Notes: generated from the sequence alone by a model not told the origin. Shown: positions 41,280 through 50,179, counted from the first letter of the stretch. The stretch is DNA of 64,000 nucleotides from Shinisaurus crocodilurus (GCA_021292165.1 JAHFWL010001001.1:248001-312000); one strand, 5' to 3'. Program-made: numbers and translations.

Positions 41280-41525
41280 TCATGGAGGAGAAGGGGGCTA
41301 TCGATGGCTAGTAGTCCTGATGGCTATATGCTCCCTCCAGTATCAGAGGCAGTATGCCTATGTACTCCAGTTGCTGGGGAACATGGGTGGGAGGGTGCCG
41401 TTGCACTCCTGTCCTGCTTGTGGGTTTCCCGCGGGCAGCTGGTTGGTCCACTGTGTGAACAGAAGGCTGGACTAGATGGATCCTTGGTCTAATCCAGCCG
41501 GGCTCTTCTTACGTTCTTATGTACT
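41280..41525 (+). mobile_element. CR1-like LINE 3' end
   Basis: GCTAGTAGTCCTGATGGCTA to GGGCTCTTCTTACGTTCTTA. It contains the uninterrupted site (CCTATGTACTCCAGTTGC) that the Tigger-type element occupies at 11155. Confidence 0.85.
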
Positions 41526-41784
41526 AGAAAGAATTAAATTCTGTCCAGCTAGATCAGCCTTCCCCAAGCTGGTGTCCTCCAGATGTGGTGGACTACAGTG
41601 CCCAGTATCCTCCAGCCAGCCATGGAGAGGAAGAAACTTAAATCAGAATTTGAATATAGTTTGAACCGTTGGACTACAACTCCCAGCATTCCTGACCATT
41701 GGCTATGCTAGCTGGAGCTGATTGGAATTGTGATCCAACACATCTGGAGGGCAACAAGTTGGAGAAGGTTGGGTTAGAGCACCT

Positions 41785-42418
41785 TGTCTCGTCCGCTTTG
41801 ATCCCAAGGAAATTATAAGTCAGCTCTAGCTTTGCTTAAAAGGAGACAGCTTTACTGAGTAACTTTCAGCAGCATGCGTACTCAAACACAGACAGCCCCA
41901 TCGGGCACTCGATGAAGACTGGGAACAAACATGCACACACGGTGTCTGAACACAGAACAAAGCAGGTGGCAGCTTCTTATACACTTTTGTTGTTTACACT
42001 TGATAGGCTATACGTCAAGGTTGTCAGCTTTGAAGCTGCCGGTTAAGCACAACAATACTGCTAAGCTAATTAGCAGGGTGAGTAATGTTGGCACAAGCAT
42101 TTGCAATTGGGGGCCTGGTCTACGCTCGGCCTTGGTTCTCATCATAGCTGGCTATGGGCAAGCGCACCTGGTGTTGGTTTTTAGTGTAGCAGGCCTAAAC
42201 ACACAGATAAGCATGGACACTTCTTGCTTTGCATGCCAAGAATTCATTAAGGTAGCTTGGCCATCCTTTGACTCATCTCTGTGCTGGTTACCAAAGCAGC
42301 TTCTCATGGGACAGGCATGCAGGGAAAAGAGAGATGCTAAGATGTTTTCTAGGCCTCTCTCAAGCCAAGGAAAATGGAAGGCACTTTCTAGGCAAAATGG
42401 ATTCTCACAGGCTCTACA
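41785..42418. mobile_element. Solo-LTR-like element with 5-bp duplication CACCT
   Basis: This 634-bp insert starts TGTCTCGTCC and ends GGCTCTACA (TGT...ACA). CACCT lies on both sides (41780-41784, 42419-42423). Removing it restores a normal tRNA-Ala-like SINE head (TTAGAGCACCT joined to GCTTTGCATG). No gag, pol or env coding sequence is present, so this is best read as a solo LTR of an endogenous retrovirus or similar element. The 187-codon frame across it (41931-42494) has no domain. Confidence 0.72.
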
Positions 42419-42423
42419 CACCT

Positions 42424-42500
42424 GCTTTGCATGTCAAAGGTCCCAGGTTCAATTCGTGGCAGCTTATGTAAGGACTGGGAAAGAGGCTGCCTGAAACCCT
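42424..42500 (+). mobile_element. tRNA-Ala-like SINE (interrupted by the LTR)
   Basis: GCTTTGCATGTCAAAGGTCC, then CAGGTTCAATTCGTGG and GAAAGAGGCTGCCTGAAACC. Its first bases (AGAGCACCT) are at 41776-41784. Confidence 0.8.
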
Positions 42501-42605
42501 GCAGCAGCCTCTCCCAACCTTGTGCCCTCTGATTGTGCTGGACTACGACTCCCAGAATCCCCAGCCAGGGATTCTGGGCATTGCAGTCCAACCTATCTGT
42601 CTTAG
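42501..42605. mobile_element. hAT palindromic MITE, shortened
   Basis: CTCTCCCAACCTTGTGCCCT, GGACTACGACTCCCAGAATC, GGGATTCTGGGCATTGCAGT. Confidence 0.65.
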
Positions 42606-42607
42606 AG

Positions 42608-42737
42608 CAGGGGGTGGGCAGAAAGTAGATCTCCAGATGTTTTAGACTTCAACTTCCAGCATTCCTGGCCATGCTGGCAGGGGCTTCTGGGAGATGAAGT
42701 CCAAAACATCTAGAGATCTACCTTCTGCCCATCTCTG
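42608..42737. mobile_element. hAT palindromic MITE, GTAGATCTCC subfamily
   Basis: CAGGGGGTGGGCAGAAAGTA to CCTTCTGCCCATCTCTG. The flanks TCTTAGAG and TCATAGAG are an 8-bp duplication with one mismatch. The same subfamily occurs at 61104. Confidence 0.85.
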
Positions 42738-43739
42738 TCATAGAGGGACGGTAGCCAGATGTTCCTTGTCGGCCCTCTCATGCAGCATCCTATCATCTTC
42801 ATCAACCCTTCCTTTCCCTCTGACCTCACTGCTTGCATTTAGCAATTGATCGATTTTGCTTCATGCATCTGAAGATGAACTGAACCAGAATTATGCCAGA
42901 ATAAATATGTGAGCCTTTAAGGTGCTGCAAGACTTTTTGGGTGAAATCCAACATAACATGAGTATAAAAAATTCTTAGCACTGTCATTGGGTCATTAGTG
43001 GTTCTTTGTTGTACAAGCATAACTCAAGTATTGGATTTGCCTATTTCACATGGTTGAGAACACAATTTTCACTATGGACAGGTTTTTGCAGTAGTGGACA
43101 GGTACCATTGGATACAACCCTTTGATGTTTTTGGTGCTAATGCAACCACCACTCTGGATAGTATGATTATGATTATTAATTGTGTGGATCATAAAGCAGG
43201 GAATTAATATACTGAGTTGGATCCAGATTTAAGCTGGTGGCAGTGGTCTTCCCTGCTTTCTCCATCCCAGGGTGGTCTCTCCAGCCCCCTGAAAATGCTA
43301 CATAGAGAGTCAGGAGACCCTGCTGAGTGGGGTGAGCTATGGTGCGGGTGGAGGGGAGATCCCCGAAATTGGGCAGAGGGACCTTCTCCAAGAAGAACCC
43401 TCAAGATCCAACCTGATGAGATAATGCAAGTCAAATGCTTTGAAGTGTGGTGCATAAATGCTAAACATTATCATTATTATTAATAGTAATTGGTAGAAAG
43501 AAAATTAATTGTGAGACAGAATTTTAATACGTAAGGCTGAAAGTTAAGAGTCTGCTTGTTTACTCTTGAGGCTATTGTGGTTCTGGTGTGCTACCTTTCC
43601 TTCTCATAATTAGTGGTAGCTTTTGCTTATCGAACAATAAATTATCTTTAGCCCTGATTATATTTATATTCATGCCCTACTTTAACTCAGCATGTACCTA
43701 AACAGGTGGAAGGAAAACAACCTCACATTACAGGAAAAG
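42738..43739. other. Intergenic, mostly unique
   Basis: About 1 kb between FBXW8 and HRK with no gene. 42855-42945 is a weak copy of the repeat at 3375. The frames here are short and overlap. Confidence 0.35.
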
Positions 43740-44215
43740 TTGCTCCCCACATTATTTTATTTATTTAATTATTCTTTATTAAAATTATTTCTATACTGCC
43801 CTTTAGTCAAAGGCTCTCAAGGCAGTGTACAATACAAAATTTAAAACACTTCTAACCCACAGAACTTAAAAGCAGAGCAGCACAATTAGGAACAAGAGCA
43901 CTAAACTCATAAGCAAAGTCAAATAAAAATGTCTTCACTGCTTGCCAAAGGGAGCCAATCTAATCTCTCCACAGCCGAAGAGAGTTCCACAGATGAGGTG
44001 CCACCACAGAAAAGGCCCCATCCTGTGCTCCCACCCATCTAACCTCACTTGGTGGTGGGATATAGAACAGGGCCTCAGATGAAGATTGAAAGGTAGAGGC
44101 AGGCTCATATGGAATCAGGCAGTTCTTCAGATATCCTGATTCCAAGCTATTTGGGGCTTTATAAATAAGAATCTTCAATTGAGCCCCAAAACACAGCATG
44201 TCAAACATACGTATC
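43740..44215 (-). mobile_element. L2-type LINE 3' region
   Basis: The 3' end TTATTTATTTAATTATTC...CTCAAGGCAGTGTACAATAC is at the left. The broken coding remnant decodes GAFSVVAPHLWNSLRLW on the minus strand near 43990-44030. Confidence 0.75.
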
Positions 44216-44385
44216 TCTTTTTTTTCCTTTTGTTTTGGTAAAAGTCTGAATGCGAGCAGCTAGGAAACACTCTTCCAGGAACCAAGGCTTCCATGTATGC
44301 ATTTCATAATAAATTTGCATACACGATCTGCATTCAGACATACACGTATATAGGAACTTTAAACACTACAATCTACCTTGATTGA
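44216..44385. other. Intergenic, nothing recognised
   Basis: Short unique stretch. Confidence 0.3.
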
Positions 44386-44830
44386 AACATAGGAGGCTGC
44401 CTTATACTTATTGATCCATATTTATTATTTATTATTTTTTTATTATTACATTTATGTCCTACATTTATCCTCTTGCAAGGAACCCAAGGTGCCTTATATA
44501 GTGCTCCTCCTCTCCATCTTATCCTCACAACAACCCTGTGAGGTAGGCTAGGCTGAGAGTTAGTGTCTGGCCTAAAGTCACCCAGTAAGCTTCATGGCTG
44601 AGTGGGAACTAGAACCCAGATCTCCTGAATCCCAGTCCAACACTCTCACCACTACACGACACTGGCTCTCAATATAGCTCAGTACTGTCTACAACATTGA
44701 CTGGTAATGGCTCTCCAGGGTTTCAGATGGGTCTTTCCCAATCCCGGCCTAGCCTGGAGATGCCAGGGATTAAGCCTGCAACTTCCTGCATGCAAAGTGT
44801 GTGCTCTCCCACATAGCTACAGCCCTTCCC
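44386..44830 (-). mobile_element. tRNA-Ala-like SINE interrupted by a Sauria SINE
   Basis: AACATAGGAGGCTGCCTTAT, broken at about 44411-44673, then TAGCTCAGTACTGTCTACAA to the head complement (TGCATGCAAAGTGTGTGCTC). Confidence 0.85.
44411..44673 (-). mobile_element. Sauria SINE nested in the tRNA-Ala-like SINE
   Basis: The 3' end ATTTATTATTTATTATT is at the left. CTCACAACAACCCTGTGAGG and the head complement CCCAGTCCAACACTCTCACC follow. Confidence 0.88.
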
Positions 44831-44847
44831 CAACCATAGGGGCATAG

Positions 44848-45105
44848 GAATTTATTTATTTATTTATTTATTCTATTTATACCCCGCCTTTTTTCCTGCA
44901 AGGAACCCAAGGCTGGCTTACATAATCCTCCTCCTCTTCCTTCTCTCCATTTTATCCTCACAACAACCCTGTGAGGTAGGTTAGGCTGAGCGTCAGTGAC
45001 TGGCCCAAAGTCACCCAGTGAGTTTCATGGCTGAGTGGGGACTAGAACCTGGATCTCCTGAGTCCCAGTCCAACACTCTCACCACTACGCCACACTGGCT
45101 CAATC
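44848..45105 (-). mobile_element. Sauria SINE, full length
   Basis: TTTATACCCCGCCTTTTTTC, CTCACAACAACCCTGTGAGG, ending CACTACGCCACACTGGCT. Confidence 0.92.
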
Positions 45106-45117
45106 TGCTTACACTGG

Positions 45118-45784
45118 CTGGGTTCAGACAACACTATAACCCACATTCAAGGGTTGAGTGTGGATTGCCATTGAACCATGGGTTATGGTTGAAACATAGG
45201 TTATCATGTTGTCTGAACCCAGCTGCGCTAACAAACCATAGGCTGTTTCATAGATTTCATAGATCATAGAGTTGGAAGGAGCCTGCAAGGCTATCGAGTC
45301 CAACCCCCTGCTCAATGCAGGAAACTAGAGGAGGGGTCTCCCATCCAAGTAATAACCAGGCCTGACCCTGCTTAGCTTTCCACGCTCAGACAAGCTGAGC
45401 CAGCGTAAGCCACAACCACGAACGACCCACAGTTCACAACCCAACAACAAACCATGGGTTCTCTTCATGGGTTGCTCATGGCTAACAAGCCATGGTTTGT
45501 TGGCATGCCTAGTTCAGATGGCACAATAACCCACAGTTCAACGACAACCCACACTCAACCCATACTCAACCCCTGAGTGCGGGTTATCGTGTTGTCTGAA
45601 CCCAGTCATCATGGGTTCTCTTCATGGTTTGTTCGTGGTTAACAAACCATGGTTTATTTGCATAGCTGGGTTCAGACAACACGATAACCTACGCTTTAAC
45701 AACAACCCATGTTGACGACAACCCCCACTCAACCCATACTCAACCCTTGAGTGTGGGTGATTGTGTTGTCTGAACCCAGTCAAT
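45118..45784. mobile_element. Cluster of foldback modules, GGGTTCAGACAACACG family
   Basis: Three hairpin modules in a row, bounded by CTGGGTTCAGACAACAC and GTGTTGTCTGAACCCAG. They alternate with AACAAACCATGGTTTATT-type blocks and are split by a 5S-derived SINE at 45247-45415. Confidence 0.78.
45247..45415 (-). mobile_element. 5S-rRNA-derived SINE with CR1-like tail, copy 3
   Basis: Minus strand: GTGGCTTACGCTGGCTC, GGAAAGCTAAGCAGGGTCAG, TACTTGGATGGGAGACC, and the tail to ATGATCTATGAAATC. It is nested in the foldback cluster. Confidence 0.85.
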
Positions 45785-45794
45785 GAGTTAGATC

Positions 45795-46154
45795 AAGGGT
45801 GGGAAGCTCTTTCAGCCTCAGGGCCAAATTCAATCCTGAGAAGCCCTGGGGGGGGGGGCGCATAACAGCGGTGGGCAGGGCCAGAGGCAAAAGGGGTGGG
45901 GCAAAATGCAAAAATTGTATTGTATTGTACTGTAATTGTATTGTAGCTTAAAGCTCTTACCGCCAATAACGAAGCCTTAGGGGAGGCCTTTCCATCTTTT
46001 AGAATGTGGGGGGAAAACGGTACAAACGCTGGGAAACTGCCCAACCATCAGTAGCTGGGGAAATGGGTGTGAGGTCAGGGGAAGGAGGGCCAGATTGGGA
46101 CCATAGGCAGGCAGGATTCGGCCCCTTGGCCTGAGGTTCTGCATCTCTGCTCTA
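45795..46154 (-). mobile_element. hAT-like MITE, CAGGGGTGC family
   Basis: CAAGGGTGGGAAGCTCTTTC to GGCCTGAGGTTCTGCATCTC. The interior GTAGCTTAAAGCTCTTACCG is shared with 26143 and 28060. Confidence 0.65.
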
Positions 46155-46305
46155 TGGGGCTCACTCCCTAGGACTGCAGTCTTGATACATATTCAGCTCT
46201 CCATATTTAGGTTCTGGGTTGTACAGCAGAGATTCACCCCACACTGACACACCCGTGTCCCCTTAGGCACCCGTCTCGCAACATGTCTGGCTACAATGTC
46301 TGCAT

Positions 46306-46572
46306 AGCCAGTGTGGCGTAGCAGTGAGCGCGTTGGGCTGGGACTCGGGGAGATCCGGGTTCTTCTAGTCCCCGCTCGCCCCATGAAGCTCACTGGGTGA
46401 CTCTGGGCCAGTCAGTGACTCTCAGCCTCACCTCCCTCACAGGGTTGTTATGAGGATAAAATGGAGAGGAGGAGGAGGAGGAGGAGGAGGAGGAGGAGGA
46501 GGATGATTATGTAATCCGCCTTGGGTTCCTTGCAGGAAAAAAAGCCGGATATAGATATAATAAATAAATAAG
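46306..46572 (+). mobile_element. Sauria SINE with (GGA)n expansion
   Basis: AGCCAGTGTGGCGTAGCAGT, CTCACAGGGTTGTTATGAGG, then the internal GGA run expanded at 46466-46503, then CGCCTTGGGTTCCTTGCAGG. Confidence 0.9.
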
Positions 46573-46715
46573 CATCCAGCAGGGGCCCACTGACAAGAAT
46601 TTTTCCTCCTTTTCACCACTGTAACCCACTTGTTCTCCTGCCTCTCGCTCTGGCCCGGACAACGGTGGTGCTGGTGAGACAGAGGAGGAGCAGGTGCCAG
46701 CCACTGCCTACGGCA
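46573..46715 (-). mobile_element. hAT-like element, CAGTGCTGGC family, partial
   Basis: CCAGCAGGGGCCCACTGACA to GACAACGGTGGTGCTGGTGA. Confidence 0.55.
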
Positions 46716-46854
46716 ATGTGGAAAAGCGAGGCACGGGGCTCAGGTGGTAATTCTTGATATGGGAACGGTGTTGTTACAGGTGTTTCCTGTTTCCATCTGT
46801 GAAATGTGAGAAGACACCTAGCAGCTGCAACCGACCTACTCAGTAACATTGTCA

Positions 46855-46935
46855 GCCTCCCCCAACCTGGTGCCAATGGCCATGATGGCTGGGGATGATG
46901 GGAATTGTGGTCCACCCGGGTAGGGAAGGCTGGAT
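46855..46935. mobile_element. hAT palindromic MITE, shortened
   Basis: CAGCCTCCCCCAACCTGGTG to GGGTAGGGAAGGCTGG. Confidence 0.7.
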
Positions 46936-46959
46936 CGCAGAGGCAGTGACATGTGTGTA

Positions 46960-47290
46960 CATGGAAGGGGTGAGCGAAGATGGAAAGGAAGGCATGGCGA
47001 GCTCACCCTCTGAGTGTAGGTCAACATGCGAGAGAAGGCTTGGCAGATCCCCAAGAGTTGCGGAAGTATAAAAAAAAAATTAAAAAATATAAAGTTAGTG
47101 GGAAAAACCCCAAGGACCAATATAAACAGTCCAATGAGGGCTGAGCATGCTCAGCGAGCACAGGATGTTGTGTGTGGGGGTGCGGGGAGAAATGGAAAAG
47201 TGCAAGGAAAATGGAATGTAGTATCCTGGGAAAGGGCATGGCCAGCTGGAACCCTGAACAGGAGCTTGCCAACATTTTGTGGCCAGTTCC
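46960..47290. repeat. Unclassified interspersed repeat Y, copy 3
   Basis: GAAAGGGCATGGCCAGCTGG, AACCCTGAACAGGAGC and CAACATTTTGTGGCC match the copies at 2488 and 33305. Confidence 0.5.
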
Positions 47291-47427
47291 ACTTCTGTGC
47301 TCTAAATGCACCTGTGTGCACACTACTAACATTTTCAAAGAGGATTCTCCAATTCTTCAAAGGAATCAAAATGGATACAAAAGAGATCTTAATCAGGAAA
47401 TGCAGACCATTGGAGCGTATGAAGCAT

Positions 47428-47929
47428 AAGAAAGCATGAGGGAAGGAAAGAGAGAGAGAGAGAGAACAACGAGACTAAAAGGCAGAAAGGAGGAAGTCAC
47501 ACAAGACAAATAAAGGAATAAAAATTTGGGAGAGAGAATGCGACAGAAGACAGACAAAGGAAGGAAAGAGAGAAAGAGAGAAACAAAGAAGACACTCAAG
47601 GGAAAGAAAGTGAGAAAGAAAGAAAAAGAAGTGGAAGAAAGGCAGGCAAGATAGAAAAAAGAAAGAAGAGGGAGAAAGAAGATGAAGGAAGGAAGGGGAG
47701 AAAGAGAAAAAGGAAGAAGCCAAAAGGGAAGGAACGCAGGAAAGAAGGAAGGAAAGAAAGAAAGAGAGAGAGAGAAGTGGAAGGAAGGCAGACAAGAAAG
47801 AAAAATAAAGAAAGAAGAGGGAGAAAGAAGACAGAGGAAGGAGTGAAAGAGAAAGGGGGAGAAAGCGAGAAAGCAAGAAGACACACATGGGAAAGGAAGG
47901 AAGGAAGGAAGGAAGAAAAGGGAGAAAGA

Positions 47930-47965
<36 letters not shown>

Positions 47966-47998
47966 AGAAGGAAGGAAGGAAGGAAAGAAAGGCTTTAA
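47428..47998. repeat. 570-bp polypurine tract upstream of HRK
   Basis: The plus strand is almost only A and G (GGAAGG, AGAGAG, AAGAAAG units), with few pyrimidines. The long Ser/Phe/Leu-rich frames on the minus strand are by-products. The tract ends where the HRK CpG island begins. Confidence 0.92.
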
Positions 47999-47999
47999 G

Positions 48000-48258
48000 A
48001 GTGCCTGGAAAGAGTTAAGGCTCCCTCCCTCCATCCCCCCGTCCCTCCCTCGCCGCCGTCTTGCGGCCGCCCCGTCGGGGAGGATGATCTCAGCCAGCAT
48101 GTGACGCCCGAGCGCGGCACGCTTCGCGCCAGACTGACAGCCGCGGCAGGAGGAGGAGAAGCTCGCGGGGCGGCGGCGGAGGCGGCGGCGGCGCGTCTCT
48201 AGGCAGGCGATCGGCGCTGGGCTGGCCGGCGGCGGCGGCGGCGGCGGCGGGCCTCGCC
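48000..48258 (+). promoter_or_regulatory. HRK: HRK CpG-island promoter / 5' UTR
   Basis: CpG density rises sharply from about 48,030 (CGCCGCCGTCTTGCGGCCGC) and stays high to about 48,660, covering the whole coding exon. Runs of (CGG)n occur at 48168-48195 and 48226-48250, just before the ATG. No TATA box is evident, as expected for a CpG-island promoter. The transcription start cannot be placed from sequence alone. Confidence 0.7.
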
Positions 48259-48534
48259 ATGTGCCCCTGCTCCCTACCCGGGCGCCCCCCGGCCGCGTGT
48301 TTCTGCAGCGGCGGCGGCGGCAGCGGCACCAGCGGCGGCGGCGGCGGCGACAGCCCGGCCAGGGCGCGCGTCTCCGGGACGCAGCTCACCGCGGCGCGCC
48401 TGAAGGCGATCGGCGATGAACTGCAAGCCCGGACGGCGGCGCGGAGCCGCCGGGCGTCTGCGGGCACCGGCCTGGCCACTTCCTTGGCGCTGCTGGCCGC
48501 CTTGGCCTGGCTGAGCCGCCGGGGGCGCATGTAG
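48259..48534 (+). CDS. HRK: HRK (harakiri), BH3-only apoptosis activator, complete
   Basis: The ATG lies in GCCTCGCCATGT and the frame runs 91 codons to TAG, the same length as I recall for human HRK. The N-terminus starts MCPC, as in human. Residues 42-57 (QLTAARLKAIGDELQART) contain the BH3 motif with L48...G52-D53-E54. Human has QLTAARLKAIGDELHQRT, so the helix is almost unchanged. BH3 binding to BCL-2 and BCL-XL is the known role. Residues 71-85 (GLATSLALLAALAWL) form a hydrophobic C-terminal anchor, followed by basic SRRGRM. Residues 17-30 are a Gly/Ser stretch encoded by GGC repeats that replaces the human linker. The human MWRRRARSRRAP segment is shortened to AARSRRAS. Coding is confined to one exon. 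HRK lies divergent from FBXW8, about 7.5 kb away. Confidence 0.96.
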   Translation: MCPCSLPGRPPAACFCSGGGGSGTSGGGGGDSPARARVSGTQLTAARLKAIGDELQARTAARSRRASAGTGLATSLALLAALAWLSRRGRM

Positions 48535-48594
48535 GGTGGCCGAAGCGACGGCGCCTCGACGGGCGGCCGAGCGAGTCAGCGGCACCGGTGGCAG
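48535..48594 (+). other. HRK: HRK 3' UTR start and predicted splice donor
   Basis: Sixty bases after the stop codon, GGCAG|GTGAGA at 48590-48600 is a near-consensus donor. Human HRK, as I recall, has two exons with all coding sequence in the first, so an intron in the 3' UTR is expected. Confidence 0.55.
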
Positions 48595-48600
48595 GTGAGA

Positions 48601-48929
48601 GAGGGAGGGCGGCGGCGAGCCCGGGCGCGTGTCCGCGGAGGGGGCGGTCTTGGGGTCTACCGGAGAACCTGGGCTCTAGGGGACAGTTCCTGGGGTCTCA
48701 CCTGGAGAGTAAGGTAGGTGGATCCTCACCCCTCTAGCCTGTAAAAGGGCCATGGGCGCAAGGGCCCCCTTTTGTAGTGTGGACATAAAGGGAGACCCGC
48801 CTCGGGGCCACTTCACAGGTGATGAAACGAGCGAGGACACGCGCACCTTTTTCACACGTGACAGCAATACGCTTCTTCGGTGGTGATGCCTGGCTTGTGG
48901 ATTCGATCTATCTAGACATCTATCCAGGC
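48601..48929. other. HRK intron 1, 5' part
   Basis: GC-rich at first, then ordinary sequence. No repeats or genes recognised. Confidence 0.4.
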
Positions 48930-49132
48930 GAGGCTGGTGATGACTCCTGTGTCAGCGGGGCTCCTTATCCATTGCAGCGTTTATCCTGAGCTTTATAGGA
49001 GCTAACCATGGTGCTGAACTCCACCCCCAAAATAGGTTCACCATCATGGAGCACCATGGATAGCTCCTATGAAGCTCAAAATAAAGGCTGCAATGCATAA
49101 GGAGCCCCACTGACATAGGCGTCACCAGCCTC
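48930..49132. mobile_element. 200-bp palindromic MITE, GAGGCTGGTG family
   Basis: GAGGCTGGTGATGACTCCTG and CATAGGCGTCACCAGCCTC form the outer arms. GGGGCTCCTTATCCATTGCA pairs with TGCAATGCATAAGGAGCCCC. Inner arms meet near CTAACCATGGTG/CACCATGGATAG. Copies lie at 49993-50159 and 54384-54515. Confidence 0.8.
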
Positions 49133-49154
49133 CTGCAGGCATAGTGGCTAAGGC

Positions 49155-49277
49155 AACCTTCCCCACCTCTTCAGTTGTGTTTGACTACAACTCCCATCAT
49201 CCATGGCCATGTTGGCTGGGGGGATGGTCAGAGTTGTAGTCCAACATGTCTGCAGGGTGCCAAGCTCCAGAAGGCTG
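49155..49277. mobile_element. hAT palindromic MITE
   Basis: CAACCTTCCCCACCTCTTCA, CTACAACTCCCATCATCCAT, GTTGTAGTCCAACATGTCTG. Confidence 0.75.
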
Positions 49278-49494
49278 GACTAAGGGATTGAGCTGTGAAC
49301 CAGGAAGTTCCCAGTTCAGATCTCACCTCTGCCATGGGCTCTCTAGGAGGGAGACAACCCCCCCTGTCTCAGTCTCAGTTCCCGCTGCTCCCATCTTTAG
49401 TATGGGGGATAATAATACTGACTTTGGTTAGGGCTCTAGTAAGGATCACGACTAGAGCATGCATGTGAAACACTCTGAACGCTTGAAGGCACTA

Positions 49495-49588
49495 TACTAC
49501 TACTACTACTACTACTACTACTATTACTACTACTACTACTATTACTATTATTATTATTACTACTACTACTACTACTACTACTACTACC
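49495..49588. repeat. (ACT)n/(ATT)n microsatellite
   Basis: Triplet run of about 94 bp with ATT interruptions in the centre. Confidence 0.96.
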
Positions 49589-49992
49589 ATCATCTATAAT
49601 GTGGTGTGTCCTGAAAATAATGTCCCCAAAATAAATTAGTTTTTTTCATGTAATGCAGAAATAACTTATGGAACTCATTGCCACAAGAAGTTTCATGGCC
49701 ACTGGCTTAGATGGCTGGAAAAAGGGATTAGACCAATTCAGGTCTATCAATGGCAGCCATGATGGCTAAATGGCACATCCATGCGGTTGGGCGGGCGGTA
49801 TGTCTCTCTTACGTACACTCACGAGATAGCTGAAGAAATTTGTTTTGAGCAGCACTTGGTACATGCTGAAACGCGCGTTGGGCAATAAAATATTTCAGTT
49901 CGCACCTGCAATTTTTTTTCTGTTTAGTTAAAAAAAAACACCAAACATTGGTGCCTTCCCCTCTTGTTCTGTTCTCTTACGTACCAACAGCA
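49589..49992. other. HRK intron 1, unique sequence
   Basis: No family or exon is recognised. Confidence 0.35.
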
Positions 49993-50159
49993 GAGGCTGG
50001 TGGGCTGTGTTCTAAGCTTTTAAGGAGCTATCCGTGGTGCTGAGCCTATTTTGGGGGGATCGAGTTGAGTTGAGTACCATTTTAAGGATAGCTCCTTAAA
50101 AGTTCAGACACAACCCGGAGTGGATACACCGCCCCACTGACACTGGCGCCACCAGCCTC
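49993..50159. mobile_element. Palindromic MITE, GAGGCTGGTG family
   Basis: GAGGCTGGTGGGCTGTGTTC to CTGGCGCCACCAGCCTC, with inner arms TTTTAAGGAGCTATCC / GGATAGCTCCTTAAAA. Confidence 0.78.
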
Positions 50160-50179
50160 CACTTCGTACCGATTATTGT

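Larger units (their letters stand above)
41106..42530. repeat. Right arm of composite inverted duplication around FBXW8 exon 1
   Basis: Mirror of 39421-40270: module (41106-41262), (TAG)n, CR1-like end in plus orientation, module (41550-41660), palindromic MITE (41665-41779), then tRNA-Ala-like SINE. The junction GAATTAAATTCTGTCC / GAATTTAATTCTTTCT between CR1 and module is shared. The arm is enlarged by an LTR at 41785-42418. Confidence 0.8.

Noticed and set aside
40403..41492. Long plus-strand frames (242 and 276 codons) over the FBXW8 CpG island
   Set aside because: They are antisense to exon 1 and run on through MITE and CR1 sequence; their Ser/Pro/Arg-rich content follows the triplet runs.
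41931..42494. 187-codon frame as a gene
   Set aside because: It lies across the solo-LTR-like insert and SINE and has no recognisable domain.
47393..48100. 235-codon minus-strand frame, Ser/Leu/Phe-rich
   Set aside because: It is the complement of the polypurine tract; composition alone keeps it open and neighbouring frames look the same.
48090..48585. Minus-strand frames of 103-146 codons opposite HRK
   Set aside because: Shadows of the GC-rich HRK exon; no domain, and HRK on the plus strand has clear family matches.
49495..49588. Possible CRISPR-like or satellite array
   Set aside because: A simple ACT/ATT triplet microsatellite with no spacers; CRISPR is not expected in this nuclear genome.
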